NCBI GenBank assembly: GCA_039654915.1
Contig: CM077599.1
Location: 9,798,501-9,862,500, forward strand
From: Aquilaria yunnanensis
Taxonomy: Eukaryota > Streptophyta > Magnoliopsida > Malvales > Thymelaeaceae
Direction of reading: 5' to 3'
Length of the DNA stretch: 64,000 nucleotides
The notes beneath the pieces were generated by a model. That model worked only from the letters and a program-made list of their open reading frames with translations, was not told where the DNA came from and searched no databases. This document shows positions 1 through 11,488 of the stretch, one piece after another (position 1 is the first letter of the stretch; the number at the start of each line of letters is the position of its first letter). Position numbers and translations under genes: made by a program.

Positions 1-1299
1 GATATACTTAGTAGTAATGGTATTTAATACTTTGGTTGCAGTTGTTGGTTTGTAAGGTTTTAAATGCTTTAATTTGTTTGAACAATGTGCCCTAGTTTAC
101 AATTTTGTTAAGAACTGAAAAACTGAGAACCATAATTGAAAAACTCAAACACATGATTCGGGTTCTATTTAATTTTTGGTTCTTAGGTTGGATTGAATTT
201 TTTTGAAACCATAAGTATTTCAGATAATTCGGTTCCATTAGAAACCTAACCTAACCTGACTCATGCTTACCTTTAGATTATAGTATCCTTTAAATGATTG
301 AACATCGAAACAATAAGAAGTACTGATTTCTCGAGTTGACTCTACCATATAAATATTTTATGCTCAACACTTTGACTTCCTAAAGTGATCATGGATTTAA
401 ATTTTGCTATAAACTGTGATATACTACATACTATATACCAAACGCATTTGCATTTTGTAGTGAGGTATTTTATGCATTAATACCTTTTTTGTATGTTTTT
501 TTAATTATCATGGTATACTGCATAGTATGCCCATAGTATACTGTCATTTATTTCATTTATATCATATACATCAATGTATGACAAAGACATACATAAAATG
601 ATGGTAAAATATAATTGATACACATATTTTAACATAAATATTGATGTTATTTCATTCTTTTTATTTCAAACATAAAATTCAATTCATAAATTTTGACATG
701 ATTGAGATTTGAAAATTGATGTAATTCTCTTCCTTTATTTTTATTTTTCATTTATACTTATATTTTTGTTCATCTATATTTTATTTATATTAGAAAATTA
801 TGATAAAAATAATTAAAATGCATATAAAATAAGTATAAAATAGTTATAGTTAATGTTTCAATCTTAAATAATATTTTTATTTTTTTTGTAAAATCGATAA
901 AAGTGCATTGTGCGGTATGCCTGCAATATAAAATAGTGGCAGAGTCAAGAAAAATGGTTAACGGGGCAATAGATAATTCATTTATAACATATAGCTATGA
1001 GCTTTAAAACTTATGAGATCAAGTTGCAAATTTTATTAAAGATACAATATTAAAAGTATAGTTTTTCTAGAATTCAGTAGAGGCAGTTGCCCTTACTCAC
1101 TTAAACCCGACACTGCTACTTATTTAAAAGAAATGATATACCTAGCAGTAACCACGTCAAAAAACTTTGATAATAGTATATATTTTTTCACTACATTTTA
1201 GGATAGAAAAATCTTATACAAGATGTCTACATATAAGCATATATGATACTCTTGAATTGAAAATGTCTCATTCCACAAATAAATCAAATGAAAGGATAC
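1..1299. other. AT-rich spacer with no recognised gene
   Basis: No reading frame of note and no recognised domain. Variants of 'atagtatac' recur around 420-545, without a clear array. The segment ends at the 5' LTR of the Copia element. Confidence 0.6.
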
Positions 1300-1711
1300 T
1301 ATTGAGGTTTGCCTCAATTTTATTCTTTGCTTTTCATCCCACATGATCTAGGAAATAAAGCTTTATGCCTTAGTTCCCATATATCTCCCCTTATCCTACA
1401 TTGGCTATAAACAAGGTCTTAATGCCTTAAACTCCTTATATAAAGAGCTTTGATGTGACTATTAAATTATGTCCTCAAGTCTAGTTAGCCACTTTAAAGA
1501 GTTATTTGTATCTTGTAACTTTCGCCTTCATAGTAAAGTTCTTTTTTAATGTGCTGCTTGAGATTTTTTTTCCCCATTTTGGGATTTTCTCATGAATTCT
1601 TATGCCCTGTTTTACTTTGTGCTTACATTGTGATTTGCTTTTGCTTAGAGTCATCTTTGTCAGTTCTCGTTCTTTATACAAACATTTTTATCCTAGCCAT
1701 ACTAATAAACA
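1300..1711 (+). repeat. Copia 5' LTR
   Basis: It starts TATTGAGGTTTGCC (ancestral TG probably mutated to TA) and ends CTAATAAACA. It matches the right LTR at both ends (TTTGCCTCAATTTT near the start; ATACAAACATTTTT near the end). It holds about 120 bp that the right LTR lacks. A TATA-like 'ccttatataaag' lies near 1434-1445 and could be the LTR promoter. Confidence 0.85.
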
Positions 1712-1722
1712 GGTATCATAGC
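1712..1722 (+). other. Copia primer binding site (initiator tRNA-Met type)
   Basis: GGTATCATAGC directly follows the 5' LTR. It resembles the GGTATCAGAGC primer site used by many plant Copia elements, with one change. This position fixes the end of the LTR. Confidence 0.75.
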
Positions 1723-1726
1723 ACTG

Positions 1727-4150
1727 ATGGCTTCAGCATTAATAAAGTTGGATATTGCACCATTCACGTATAGCACAAAATTTTCAATGTGGCAAATCAA
1801 GATAAAAGCAATTCTCATAAGTCTTGATTTGGTCAAAGCACTACTTAAGATGGCCAAGATGTCTAGTACAGACCAAGAGAAAAAAAAAAAAAAGAATCTA
1901 AAGCGCTCACTCAAATTCAGTTACACTTGTTGACAGAGATTCTTCAAGAGGTGAGCAAGGAAACAACTTTTGTTAGTTTATGGTTGAAGTTTGAATTACT
2001 TTTCATGAACAAAAAGTTCATTCCATAATACCACATGCCACCATCTTAAAATAGTTTCCATAATACCATGATTTGTGGAAAAAATGCTACTACTTTATAG
2101 GGAGTTTGTTCTAGTCTATTATCAATAGATATAATGGACATTTTGAAGTGTGAGGAAAATGAAAAAGGTTTGTATTCAAGAGGTAGGTCAATTGAAAGAA
2201 ATAATGAAAGACATTCATCTGCAAGATCCAGGTCAAAGCATTGAAATCTCCGTTTGAACTATTATGAGAAGCAAGGTCAAATTGAAGTCAATTGTCATAA
2301 GTTAAAGAAAAAGAATCAAAATGCTGACAATGCTAGCAAGAACAATAAACTGCCAGATAAGGCTTGCATTGCTGCTCATGAAGATGAGTTTGCTTTAGTT
2401 GTTGAAGACACATCAACAAATAGTGCAAAAGCTCATGTAGTGCAAATAGATTATAGCAATAGTGGTGAATGGACCATGGATTTAAGTTGCTCATTCCATT
2501 TGACTCTTCATAAGGACTGGTTTTACACTTATGAAGCACTCAATCGATGAGTAGTAATGATGAGGAATGACAACACATGCAAGATGACAGCCATTGGAAA
2601 TATTAAAGTGGATGCATGATGGGATAGTAAGGACACTATCAAATGTAAGGTATGTCCTTGATATGATAAGAAACTTAATTTCTTTAAGCATTTTAGAAAA
2701 GAATGGCTATGAGTTTGTTGGTGATAATGCTTCGCTGAAGATCATCAAAGGATCACTGGTAGTCATAAAAGGCCAGCAGAAAGATAAGCTTTACATTTTG
2801 GATAACAAGATTGTGGAAGGTCAATCTATAGTTGTCGAATCATCTATAACAGATGATGAGGTGACAAAGTTGCGGCACATACGACTAAGCCATATAAGTG
2901 AAAAAAAGGCTTTTTTGAGTTGAGTAAACAAGGACTATTTACAGACAAAAAGGTTAGTAAATTAAATTTTGGCAAACATTGTTTATTTGGCAAACAAAAG
3001 AGAATTTATTTTGTTACTCTAGCAAAAGATAATAATAAATAAACTCTTGATTATATCCATGCTAATGTTTAAGGGCCATCTCATGCTACATTTTTTGGTA
3101 GAGTTCATTACATGGATACGTTCATTAATAATTCTTCAAGAAAGGGTTGGGCATATTTCTTAAAGTACAAAAGTGAAGCTTTTGTCACCTTTAAGCAATA
3201 AAAGACCATGATTAAAAAAGAAAAATGGGAAGCAATTGAAATGGGTAAGTACAGACAATGTTTTGGAATTCTGTTCTAGAGAGTTTAACCAATACTACAA
3301 GGATTAAGGAATTGTGCGTCATTTAACCATTCTAGGTGCCCCATAACAAAACAGTGTAGCAGATTAAATGAATAGAACATTGTTGGAAAAGGCAAGGTGC
3401 ATGTTGTCAAACTCAAAATTGGGGAAAAATTTTTTGGTAGAGGTAGTCTCAACAGCTTGTTTTCTGGTAAATAAATCTTCTCATACATTTATTGGTCTAT
3501 AGACACTTGAAAAAGTTTGGTTGGGTCAGTCAGCTAACTATAATGATATTAAGATATTTGGATGTCTAGCTTATGCACATGTGAGCGAAGGAAAGTTAGA
3601 ACCTAAATCAATTAAGTGTGTCTTTCTTAGATGTACTACAAAAGTTAAAAGGTACAGGTTATGGGATCCAGAAACTTCCAAAGTTTTCACATCTAAGAAT
3701 GTTGTGTTTGATGAGACATCCATGTTGCATAAAAAATGAGAAGTTAACTATCATTGATTCTAGCATTGAGAAAAATAAGATCAGAAATAAAGTGGAGAGC
3801 TTAAAATACATTCTGGGAGTCATGATCAAGATATCCAGGATATACAATTTGAGGTGAGGCAACAAGCTTCTACATATGACATTCAACCTTTTCACTCTAT
3901 TACTATTGATCATTCCCATTGTAGCAATCAAGGTATATCTTAAAAAAGATTAATTGAAAAAGTAGACTTTGTTAGGTTTGCTTTTGTAGCTACTGAGGAG
4001 ACAGAAAGTTGTCTTGAGCCTGCTAATTATAAGGATACAATTACCTGTCCAAATTCTACTAAATGGGTTGTAGCTATACTGGAATAAATAGAATTGCTTC
4101 AAAATAATGGCACTTGGACACTAACAAAACTACCCAAAGGTAAAAAGGCA
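1727..4150 (+). pseudogene. Copia gag-protease-integrase-RT, left half (broken)
   Basis: The gag start is visible at 1727-1933 (a 'KFSMWQIKIKAIL' stretch typical of Copia gag). A shortened zinc-knuckle region follows near 2280, then the protease region near 2470 ('WTMDL' where WxxDSG is usual, so the catalytic DSG motif is altered). The GAG-pre-integrase segment lies at about 2594-2923 and integrase from about 3060 to 3740. The reverse transcriptase N-terminus runs from about 4020 ('NGTWTLTKLPKGKKA') and stops at 4150, where the gypsy element begins. Many stops and frameshifts make it non-functional. No full frame survives in any domain. Confidence 0.85.
4146..4150 (+). repeat. Target site duplication of the gypsy insertion, left copy
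   Basis: AGGCA at 4146-4150 recurs at 11489-11493 and lies within the interrupted Copia codons. Small mismatches at the junctions (one extra base on the left, two on the right) suggest later change. Confidence 0.75.
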
Positions 4151-4151
4151 A

Positions 4152-5771
4152 TGTTAAGTGTTTTATTTACTTGAATTTTCACTATCATTCACGTTCAAGT
4201 CGGTTCCATTTTGCTAGCTCTTAGTTATTTGCATTTTTGTAAGTATTTCATGCATTTGGGAGTCAAAAGGATGAAAATGCAAGATTGGAGGACTTAATTG
4301 GCAAAGGAGAAAACAATGGAGGACATAAGGAAAATAGATGAAAAATATCATAGAAGTCAGTTGTGATGCGCACGCACTATTCTGCTGTTTGTACACACCA
4401 ATTCTAGAATTGACAGAACATTTGTGATGCGAACGTATCATTCTGCTATGTGTTCGCACCAATTCCAGTGTTGATAGAACATTTGTGATGCAAACGCACC
4501 ACTCTAGTTGTGCATATGCACCACCTAGGTGAGAATGGAAAACCATTTAGTGAGATTTGGAGCTATAATTTGAGTTTGTCTTCAAATGGGACCAATTTTC
4601 ACCTAACCCCTACTTCATTGGTGGAGTTTAATATATAGAAGCCCTGGATATAGTGACAAAATGGGAGAACTTCTTGATGAAGAAGATTTATTATTTTTTT
4701 TAGAGATAGAGGAACATATCTCATTCTAGGTTTTGTAAGGAGAGAGAAGACTTTTCTAATGAGCCACCATTGAAGACTTTTGGAAAGCTTGCTTGAAGAT
4801 ACCCAGGAGAAGCTTTGAGGCTAAGGAAACTTAAGCTTCTAGAGGTTTCTTTTGGTTATTTCTTCCCTTTTCTCTCTTGTATTTCTTTATGATTTGCTTG
4901 AACTTTAGTATGTTGTTTGTTGCTAATTTGGCAATGGAGTAGACTCTATTTATCTCCTTAGGATAAAACTCTTGTTACTAGTTATCTAATGTTTATTTAA
5001 GGTTTTTCATGGGTATTGACTATCTTGTGTTACCTATTCTTATGCCCAATGCTTGTATGTTGAGTGCCCACTTCGCACAAATCACAATCCCACTTTATTC
5101 TTGATAGAGAAAGAAAGAGGGTGGAAATGAAGAATAGAGTATGATGGGTTTTATGGTTAGAGATAATATATGAACTCATTAGGTGTTAGGAAAGGGGTTA
5201 GCGCTTAATCTATCTTAGGTTAATTTATGAGCTTGATAAATGTCATATTTAATCTTAGGTGTGCAAAAACTCAATATTAAGAAAGATTGTTTTTGAACAT
5301 TGAGTCCCTACACCACATAGGAGATTAGTACCCTTATAGCCTCATTAAACTTAGATAGCAAGTAAGATAGTAGAATCCTAAGGAGATAGTATTCACATCC
5401 AAAATCATTTTATTTATAGTTAGTTTAGGTAATTCTAGATAGTTTTCTCATTTAGTTGCACCTTAGTTTTCACTAATAACCTTTGCATTCATTCAAGATA
5501 ATATTTTAGATTTTATTTGGTAGTTAGTAATTTCATTCATTCTAGTTCATTTCGTTTTATTCACCTACTCATTTAACCAACCTTAATCTTACTCATTTCA
5601 ATTGTTTTCTTTATCATTGTAGTTTAGGTGGTTTGGGGTTGCTATAACTTAACTCTAGGTAGAATCTTTCCTATCTCTTATGATGACACTCGTATTTTCC
5701 ATTTGCACACAACAATGTCGTGCACTTGTGGGTGAATAAGGGTTATAAATTTAAAACTTTTGTGTTTAACA
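4152..5771 (+). repeat. Gypsy 5' LTR
   Basis: It starts TGTTAA and ends TTAACA, a perfect 6-bp terminal inverted repeat. Its last ~70 bp, including GGGTTATAAATTTAAAAC, are shared with 11415-11486. Most of its 1.6 kb has no counterpart at the right end. It contains a 60-bp tandem repeat at 4363-4530. Confidence 0.8.
4363..4530 (+). repeat. 60-bp tandem repeat inside the gypsy LTR
   Basis: Units begin GTGATGC at 4363, 4424 and 4484 (period 60-61). Each continues with an ACGCAC-type core, a 'CACCAATTC' block and 'GACAGAACATTT' or a variant. The third unit is partial. Confidence 0.85.
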
Positions 5772-5781
5772 ACAAAGTTTT

Positions 5782-5799
5782 TGGCATTGTTGCGGGGGA
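5782..5799 (+). other. Gypsy primer binding site, tRNA-Asp type
   Basis: TGGCATTGTTGCGGGGGA follows the 5' LTR and resembles the Athila primer site TGGCGCCGTTGCCGGGGA, with a few substitutions. It supports assignment to the Athila group. Confidence 0.7.
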
Positions 5800-5911
5800 T
5801 AGTGATTTGATTTTTACTTTGGATATCAACTTGTTAGTTACTCTTGTCTACTTGTTCCTTTTCTTTGTATTTAGTTGTGCTTTTATTTTTCATTATAAGT
5901 TCTTTTAGTGC

Positions 5912-7522
5912 ATGACCCGGAGCTCTTGGTCTCAATTAGTACAATTTGATCCAAAAATTGAGAAGAGCTTAAGGGAGCTTTGTTTGATAAGTAAGGTTGT
6001 TGTTGAGGAAGAAGGTTTTAGTGCTTTGCATTTCGTCAACATGGAGGAAAATCTAGGAAATAACATGAAGAATTTAGAAACAGAAAGAAATGCAAATCCT
6101 ATTGATCTCAATGGTGATGATGAGGTGATGGACAATGGACATGGAAGAGCTAATGACAATGGTGCAAGAAGAAGGGGTAGACCAGTACTTGACTACTTTC
6201 GTCCTCAAAGGGTAGAAGATCAAGACAATATGATTAGGCCGGTACTGTTTTGAGGTCGGGCGTTTATGATCCTTAGCCATGTTCTCTAATTATTTCTCTA
6301 ACTAATTGAGGCACATTCTTTTGGTGGAGCTATCGATGAAAACCCGAATAACCACATTAAGAGGTTTGTTCATTTGTGCGACATATTTGACTTGAAGGGT
6401 GTGAGTGAGGAAGCAAAAAAGATAAGGCTCTTCCCATTTTCCCTTGTGGATAAAGCTATAGAGTGGTTTGAAAATTTGGAGCCCACCTCAATCCACACAT
6501 GGCAAGATTATATGATGCATTCATTATAAGGTTTTTCCCATCTCAAAAAAAATTTGAGCTTAAGAATGAGTTATTGGCTTTTAGGCAAAATGAATGGAAG
6601 TCATTAGCAGAGGCATAGGTGTGCTTTAAAAGGATGGTGAATAGGCTTCCAATTCAAGATATTGATCAAATTCATCAACTCCACCTATCTACAATGGCTT
6701 GAGCCTAAATACTCGGTTACAAGTTGATGCCACGGCCAGTGGGTTCCTACTATTGAAGGATGTAGAGGAGTGCTTTGAATTATTAAATAATATGGCTAAG
6801 AGCCTAGAACTTAGTGGAAAAAAGACTCCAAGAAAATGGAATGGTTTGTATGAAGTTGACAAGGATACCTCCCTACAAGCTCAACTTTCGACACTCACAA
6901 AAATGGTATCTAAATTGACCAAGAATCAAGATAGGATGGGGATTCAACAAACTATGGCAAGTAAGGATGTGGAACACTTGGAAGATGTGAATTTTGTGAG
7001 TTATCAAAATCTTTATCCACCAAAGCAAAGAGGGGGCAACTATTTCCCAAAGAACCATCAACATAAAGGGTTCAATTATGCAAATCCAAAGGGTGCCATG
7101 CAACCATAAGGGAAGACCTCACATTGAATCAGATGTTTCATTGAAGGACTTTATGAAGGGAATGATGGGAGAGTTCATGCATAAAGTAAGGGGGGATGGT
7201 TAGTGGACAAAATAAAAATATCAGTGCATTGGAAGAAGAGATGAAGATAATGCAACCTAATACCCAAACTTCAATAAAAAATTTGGAGACACAAATGGGC
7301 CAATTAACTACTTCTATGAGACAACTCCAAAAAGGAAAATTTATAGCAAGTGATACGAATGTTAATCCAAGTGAGTCTTGTCAAACTATGACACTAAAAA
7401 GTGGAAGGAATGTGGTGACACAACCTAATGAGCCATTTATACAAGAAGATTATCCTTCGCAAGGACCCATCCTCCCAGGGAATGTTAAAGATGTTCAAGT
7501 GTTGCCACCAAATGGTAAATAA
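5912..7522 (+). pseudogene. Athila-like gag, broken
   Basis: Pieces in successive frames read as the gag of Athila-type elements. An N-terminal part lies at 5912-6253, with an 'RRRGRPVLDYF' stretch. The retrotransposon gag core lies at about 6310-6540, with 'RLFPFSL' and 'AIEWFENL'. A C-terminal part lies at 6699-7109, and a further piece at 7196-7522 contains 'LETQMGQL', common in this group. Stops and frameshifts separate the parts. It is followed directly by the protease-RT region. Confidence 0.8.
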
Positions 7523-7528
7523 GCTCAT

Positions 7529-10500
7529 TTGAAAGATGAGGGGAGAAATGTGCCAACTCAAGAGGAAGCATTGAAGCACATTCCTACTCTCCCATATCCT
7601 CAAAGATTCAAGCCCAAGAAGAAAGATACTCAATTCATGAAGTTTCTTAAAATATTCAAAAAGTTGGAGATCAACATTTCATTCTTAGAGACAATAAATC
7701 AAATGGCTTCATATGCCAAGTTCCTCAAGGAGTTTATCACTAAAAAAAAAAAAGTTCTTTGACAATGAGCTCATTTTGGTGAAAGAAGAAACAAATGTCA
7801 TCATTCAATGCAAGATGCCTAAAAAACTAAAGGATCTGGGGAGTTTCACAATTCCTTTGGACATTGGATCTTTTCATTATGACAAGGCTCTATGTGATCT
7901 ATGAGCTAGTATTAACTTAATGTCATTGTTTATTTGTAGTAGCCTTAGTCTTGGAAAAGTGAAACCTTCATCAATTTGTCTCCAATTGGTGGATAGATCT
8001 CTCACATTTTCAAAAGATGTTTTGGAGGATGTGTTGGTCAAAGTCTGCAAATTTATATTTTCGGTAGATTTTATGGTGTTGGATATGAAAGAAGATCGGA
8101 ACATGCCAATCATACTTGAGAGACCATTCCTTGCTACCAGGAAGGCCGTCATTGATGTGAAAAAAGGTAATCTCACTGTAAGGGCTAATGATGGGAAGAT
8201 TACTTTCAATTTTGCTCAAGTTATGAAATCTATTGATGATGAGATGCCTAAGTGTTTTATAGTGGATGTGATTGATTCTTGCATTGAAGAGATAAGGAAA
8301 TCTTTGTTCATGGAAGACTCACTTGGTAGGGCATTTGTTTATAAGAATCCATTTGATGAGGAGGTTCATGAAGTGATAAGTGTTTGGGAGTCCATTGATG
8401 CTTATAAGAAGTTACAAGTACAAAGGAGAGGTTTAAAGCAACTTCTATCTTGTGAAACCGAAGAAGAGCCTAAGTTGGAATTGAAACCACTACCCAAAGA
8501 TCTTAACTATATCTACCTAGGACATGAAGAATCCTTTCCAGTGATTATTTCTTTCTCATTAACTATCTTGGAGGAGAAAAAATTGATAAGATTGTTGAGA
8601 GAGCACAAAGATACAATTATTTGGTCTATCTCTAATATCATGAGTAATAGTCCCGACATTTGGATTCACAAGATATTGATGGAAGATGAGTACAAGCCCT
8701 TAATTCAAGCTCAAATGCGGTTGAATCCCAAGATGAAGGAGGTAGTAAAGGAAGAGACCTTGAAGCTTCTCATGGCCGACATTATTTACCTCATCTTAGA
8801 CTCACAATGGGTTATTCCGATGCAAGTAGTGCCTAAAAAGGGTGGAACCACTGTTCTGGGTAATGAGAAAAATGAATGGATTTCTACAAGATTGGTGACT
8901 AAGTGGAGAGTTTGCTTTAATTACCAAAAGCTCAACAAAGCCCCCCGGAAAGATCACTTCCCTTTGCCATTCATTGATCAAATCTTGGATCGGTTGGCTG
9001 GCCATTCCTTTTATTACTTCTTGGATGGATACTCTGAGTACAACCAAATTGCAATAGCCCCAAAGGATCAAGAAAAGACAACCTTTACTAGTCCATGGGG
9101 GTATATATACCTTCCAAATGATGCTATTTGGTCTTTGTAATGCACCAGCAATCTTTCAACGATGTATGATGGCCATATTTTCGAACATGCTAGAAAAATG
9201 CATTAAGGTATTTATGGATGACTTCTCAATTTTTGGGGATTCCTTTGATGTATGTTTAGATAATCTAGCTCTTGTCTTAAAAAGATGTCAAAAAACCAAC
9301 TTGGCTTTGAATTAAGAAAAATGTCATTTCATGGTTAGCTCCAACATAGTACTTGGTAACAAAATTTCGTATGAAGGCATGGAGGTGGGTAGAGCCAAAA
9401 TTGTTGTTATAGAAAAATTGCTACTACCCACCAATGTAAAGGGGGTTAGAAGTTTTTTGGGCCATGTCGGGTTCTATCGGAGGTTTATCAAAGATTTTTC
9501 TAAAATTACTAGGACACTTTGTAATTTACTTGAGAAAGATGCTCCATTTGTCTTTTATGAACGTTGTATTGAGGTTTTTGAAATCTTGAAGGAGAAATCG
9601 GTAAAGGCTCTTATAGTAGTAACACCAAATTTGGATAAGCCTTTTGAAATCATGTGTGACACTAGTGACTATGCCGTTGAAGCAGTGTTGGGACAAAGAA
9701 TAGAGAAATTTTTTTGGGTGATATATTATGCTAGCAAGATATTAGATGAAGTTTAACAAAATTATACTACAACGAAGAAGGAGTTTTAGTTTGGTGTTTT
9801 TGGTGGATAAATTTCGCCCTTATATTGTGGGATCAAAGGTGGTAGTGCACACCAATCATACGGCTATCAAGTACCTCTTCACCAAAAAGGATGCCAAACC
9901 AAAATTAATCCGGTGGATTCTCCTCCTTCAAGAGTTTGACCTTGAAATGAAAGATAATAAAGGTAGTGAAAATTTGGTAGTGGATCACTTATCTAGACTT
10001 GAAGTTCATGTGTCATCTTTGGGGAGCCAAATTCAATAATATTTCCCGGATGAAAGTTTATTCAATGTGGATGATAAATTGTCATGGTATGTGGATTATG
10101 TCAATTATTTATCTTGTGGTGTTTTTCCTCCCAACCTTTCAACCCAACAAAGGAAGAAATTTTTTGCCGATATTAAGCATTATCTTTGGGATGAACCTCT
10201 TTTCTTTCACCGGTGTACAGATCAAATTATAAGGAGATGCATTTCTCATGAGGAGGCCAATGATGTTCTCCACCATTGCCACTCTTCACCATGTGATGGA
10301 CATTTTGGAGTTTCCAAGACGGCAAGTAAGGTATTGCAAACCAGTTATTATTGGCCATCGTTATTTAAAGATGCATATACTTTTGTGTTAACATGTGATA
10401 GATGTCAAAGGTTGGGAAATATTTTTAGGAGAGATGAAATGCCTTTGCAAAATATTCTTGAGGTAAAAGTGTTTGATTTATGGGGCACATATTTTATAGG

Positions 10501-11366
10501 TCTTTTTCCTCCTTTATTTGGCAATCATTATATCTTACTTACGGTTGATTATGTTTCTGAATGGGTGGAGGCCATTGCCACCCCTTCTTGTGATACTAGT
10601 ATAGTTGTCAAGTTCCTTTAAAGGAATAGTTTTGCAAGATTTGGAGTGCCTCAGGCTATTATCTCTGATGAAGGATCACACTTTATCAACAAGACTTTGG
10701 CTCAAGCTTTAATGAAATATGTTGTATGGCACAAGATGGCTCTCTTTTATCATTCACAAATAAATAGGCAAGCCAAAATTCAAACAGGGAGATTAAGAGA
10801 ATCTTGGAGAAGACGGTGAGCGTCAATAGAAAAGATTGGTCACAAAAGTTAAGTGATGCGCTTTGGGCTTATCGCATAGTATTTAAGACACCAATCAGGA
10901 TGTCTCCTTATAAACTTGTGTTTGGGAAGGCTTGTCATTTACCAGTGGAATTGGAGCACAATTCATATTGGGTGGTGAAAAATATGAACTTTAAATTGAA
11001 GAGTGCCCAAGAAAATAAGGCCCTGCAATTGGATGAGCTAGATGAAATTCGCCTGGATGCTTATAGGAATGCAAGGATCTACAATGAGCAAACAAAGCTT
11101 TGGCATGACAAGATGCTTGTGAGGAAAGATTTCCAACCAGGGTAACAAGTATTGTTTTTTAATTCAAGGTTAAGGCTTTTTCTGAGAAAATTGAAGTCAA
11201 AGTGGTCCGGTCCTTTTGAAGTTGTCAAGGTGATGCCCTATGAAGCGGTGAAGCTCAAGGGTCAAGATGATTCAACATTCCAAGTCAATGGGCATCGAGT
11301 GTAAGCTTATTATGACAATGACCTCTATCACATTAGTCAATTAATTTTGGCCGATCCCTCTCTTTA
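7529..11366 (+). pseudogene. Athila-like pol: protease, RT, RNase H, integrase (broken)
   Basis: Protease: the DLGAS motif reads DL-stop-AS, with TGA at 7902-7904. Reverse transcriptase lies at about 8690-9310, with the catalytic FMDD at 9211-9222 kept and a frameshift near 9118. RNase H lies at about 9620-9990. Integrase zinc finger (HxnH...CDRC) lies near 10270-10400. The integrase core has Tyr where the first catalytic Asp is expected (about 10486), a preserved Asp near 10668, and Lys in place of the catalytic Glu near 10770, with frameshifts near 10620 and 10800. The C-terminal chromatin-side region ends at about 11366. The copy cannot mobilise itself. Confidence 0.88.
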
Positions 11367-11407
11367 AAGTTATGGTTAAAGGCACTTAGCTAGCGGCATT
11401 AAATATT

Positions 11408-11486
11408 AGTTTATGCCATTTGCACATAACAACGCTGTATTTGCGGGTAAATGGGGGTTATAAATTTAAAACTCTTGTGTTTCACA
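11408..11486 (+). repeat. Gypsy 3' LTR remnant
   Basis: Only the final ~75 bp of the LTR survive, matching 5697-5771 (CCATTTGCACA, then GGGTTATAAATTTAAAAC, then TTGTGTTT). The remaining ~1.5 kb is absent, so a large deletion removed most of this LTR. The duplicated target AGGCA follows at 11489. Confidence 0.75.
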
Positions 11487-11488
11487 AT

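Larger units (their letters stand above)
4152..11486 (+). mobile_element. Athila-like Ty3/gypsy retrotransposon nested in the Copia element
   Basis: The left end TGTTAAG lies next to the duplicated target AGGCA (4146-4150). The right end CACA lies two bases before a second AGGCA (11489-11493). The host Copia reading continues across, from 'KGKKA' to 'KCKWVFKKK'. The left LTR is about 1.6 kb and is followed by a tRNA-Asp-type primer site, a mark of the Athila group. Gag, protease, RT, RNase H and integrase follow in gypsy order. The right LTR is almost wholly deleted. All coding domains are broken. Confidence 0.9.
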
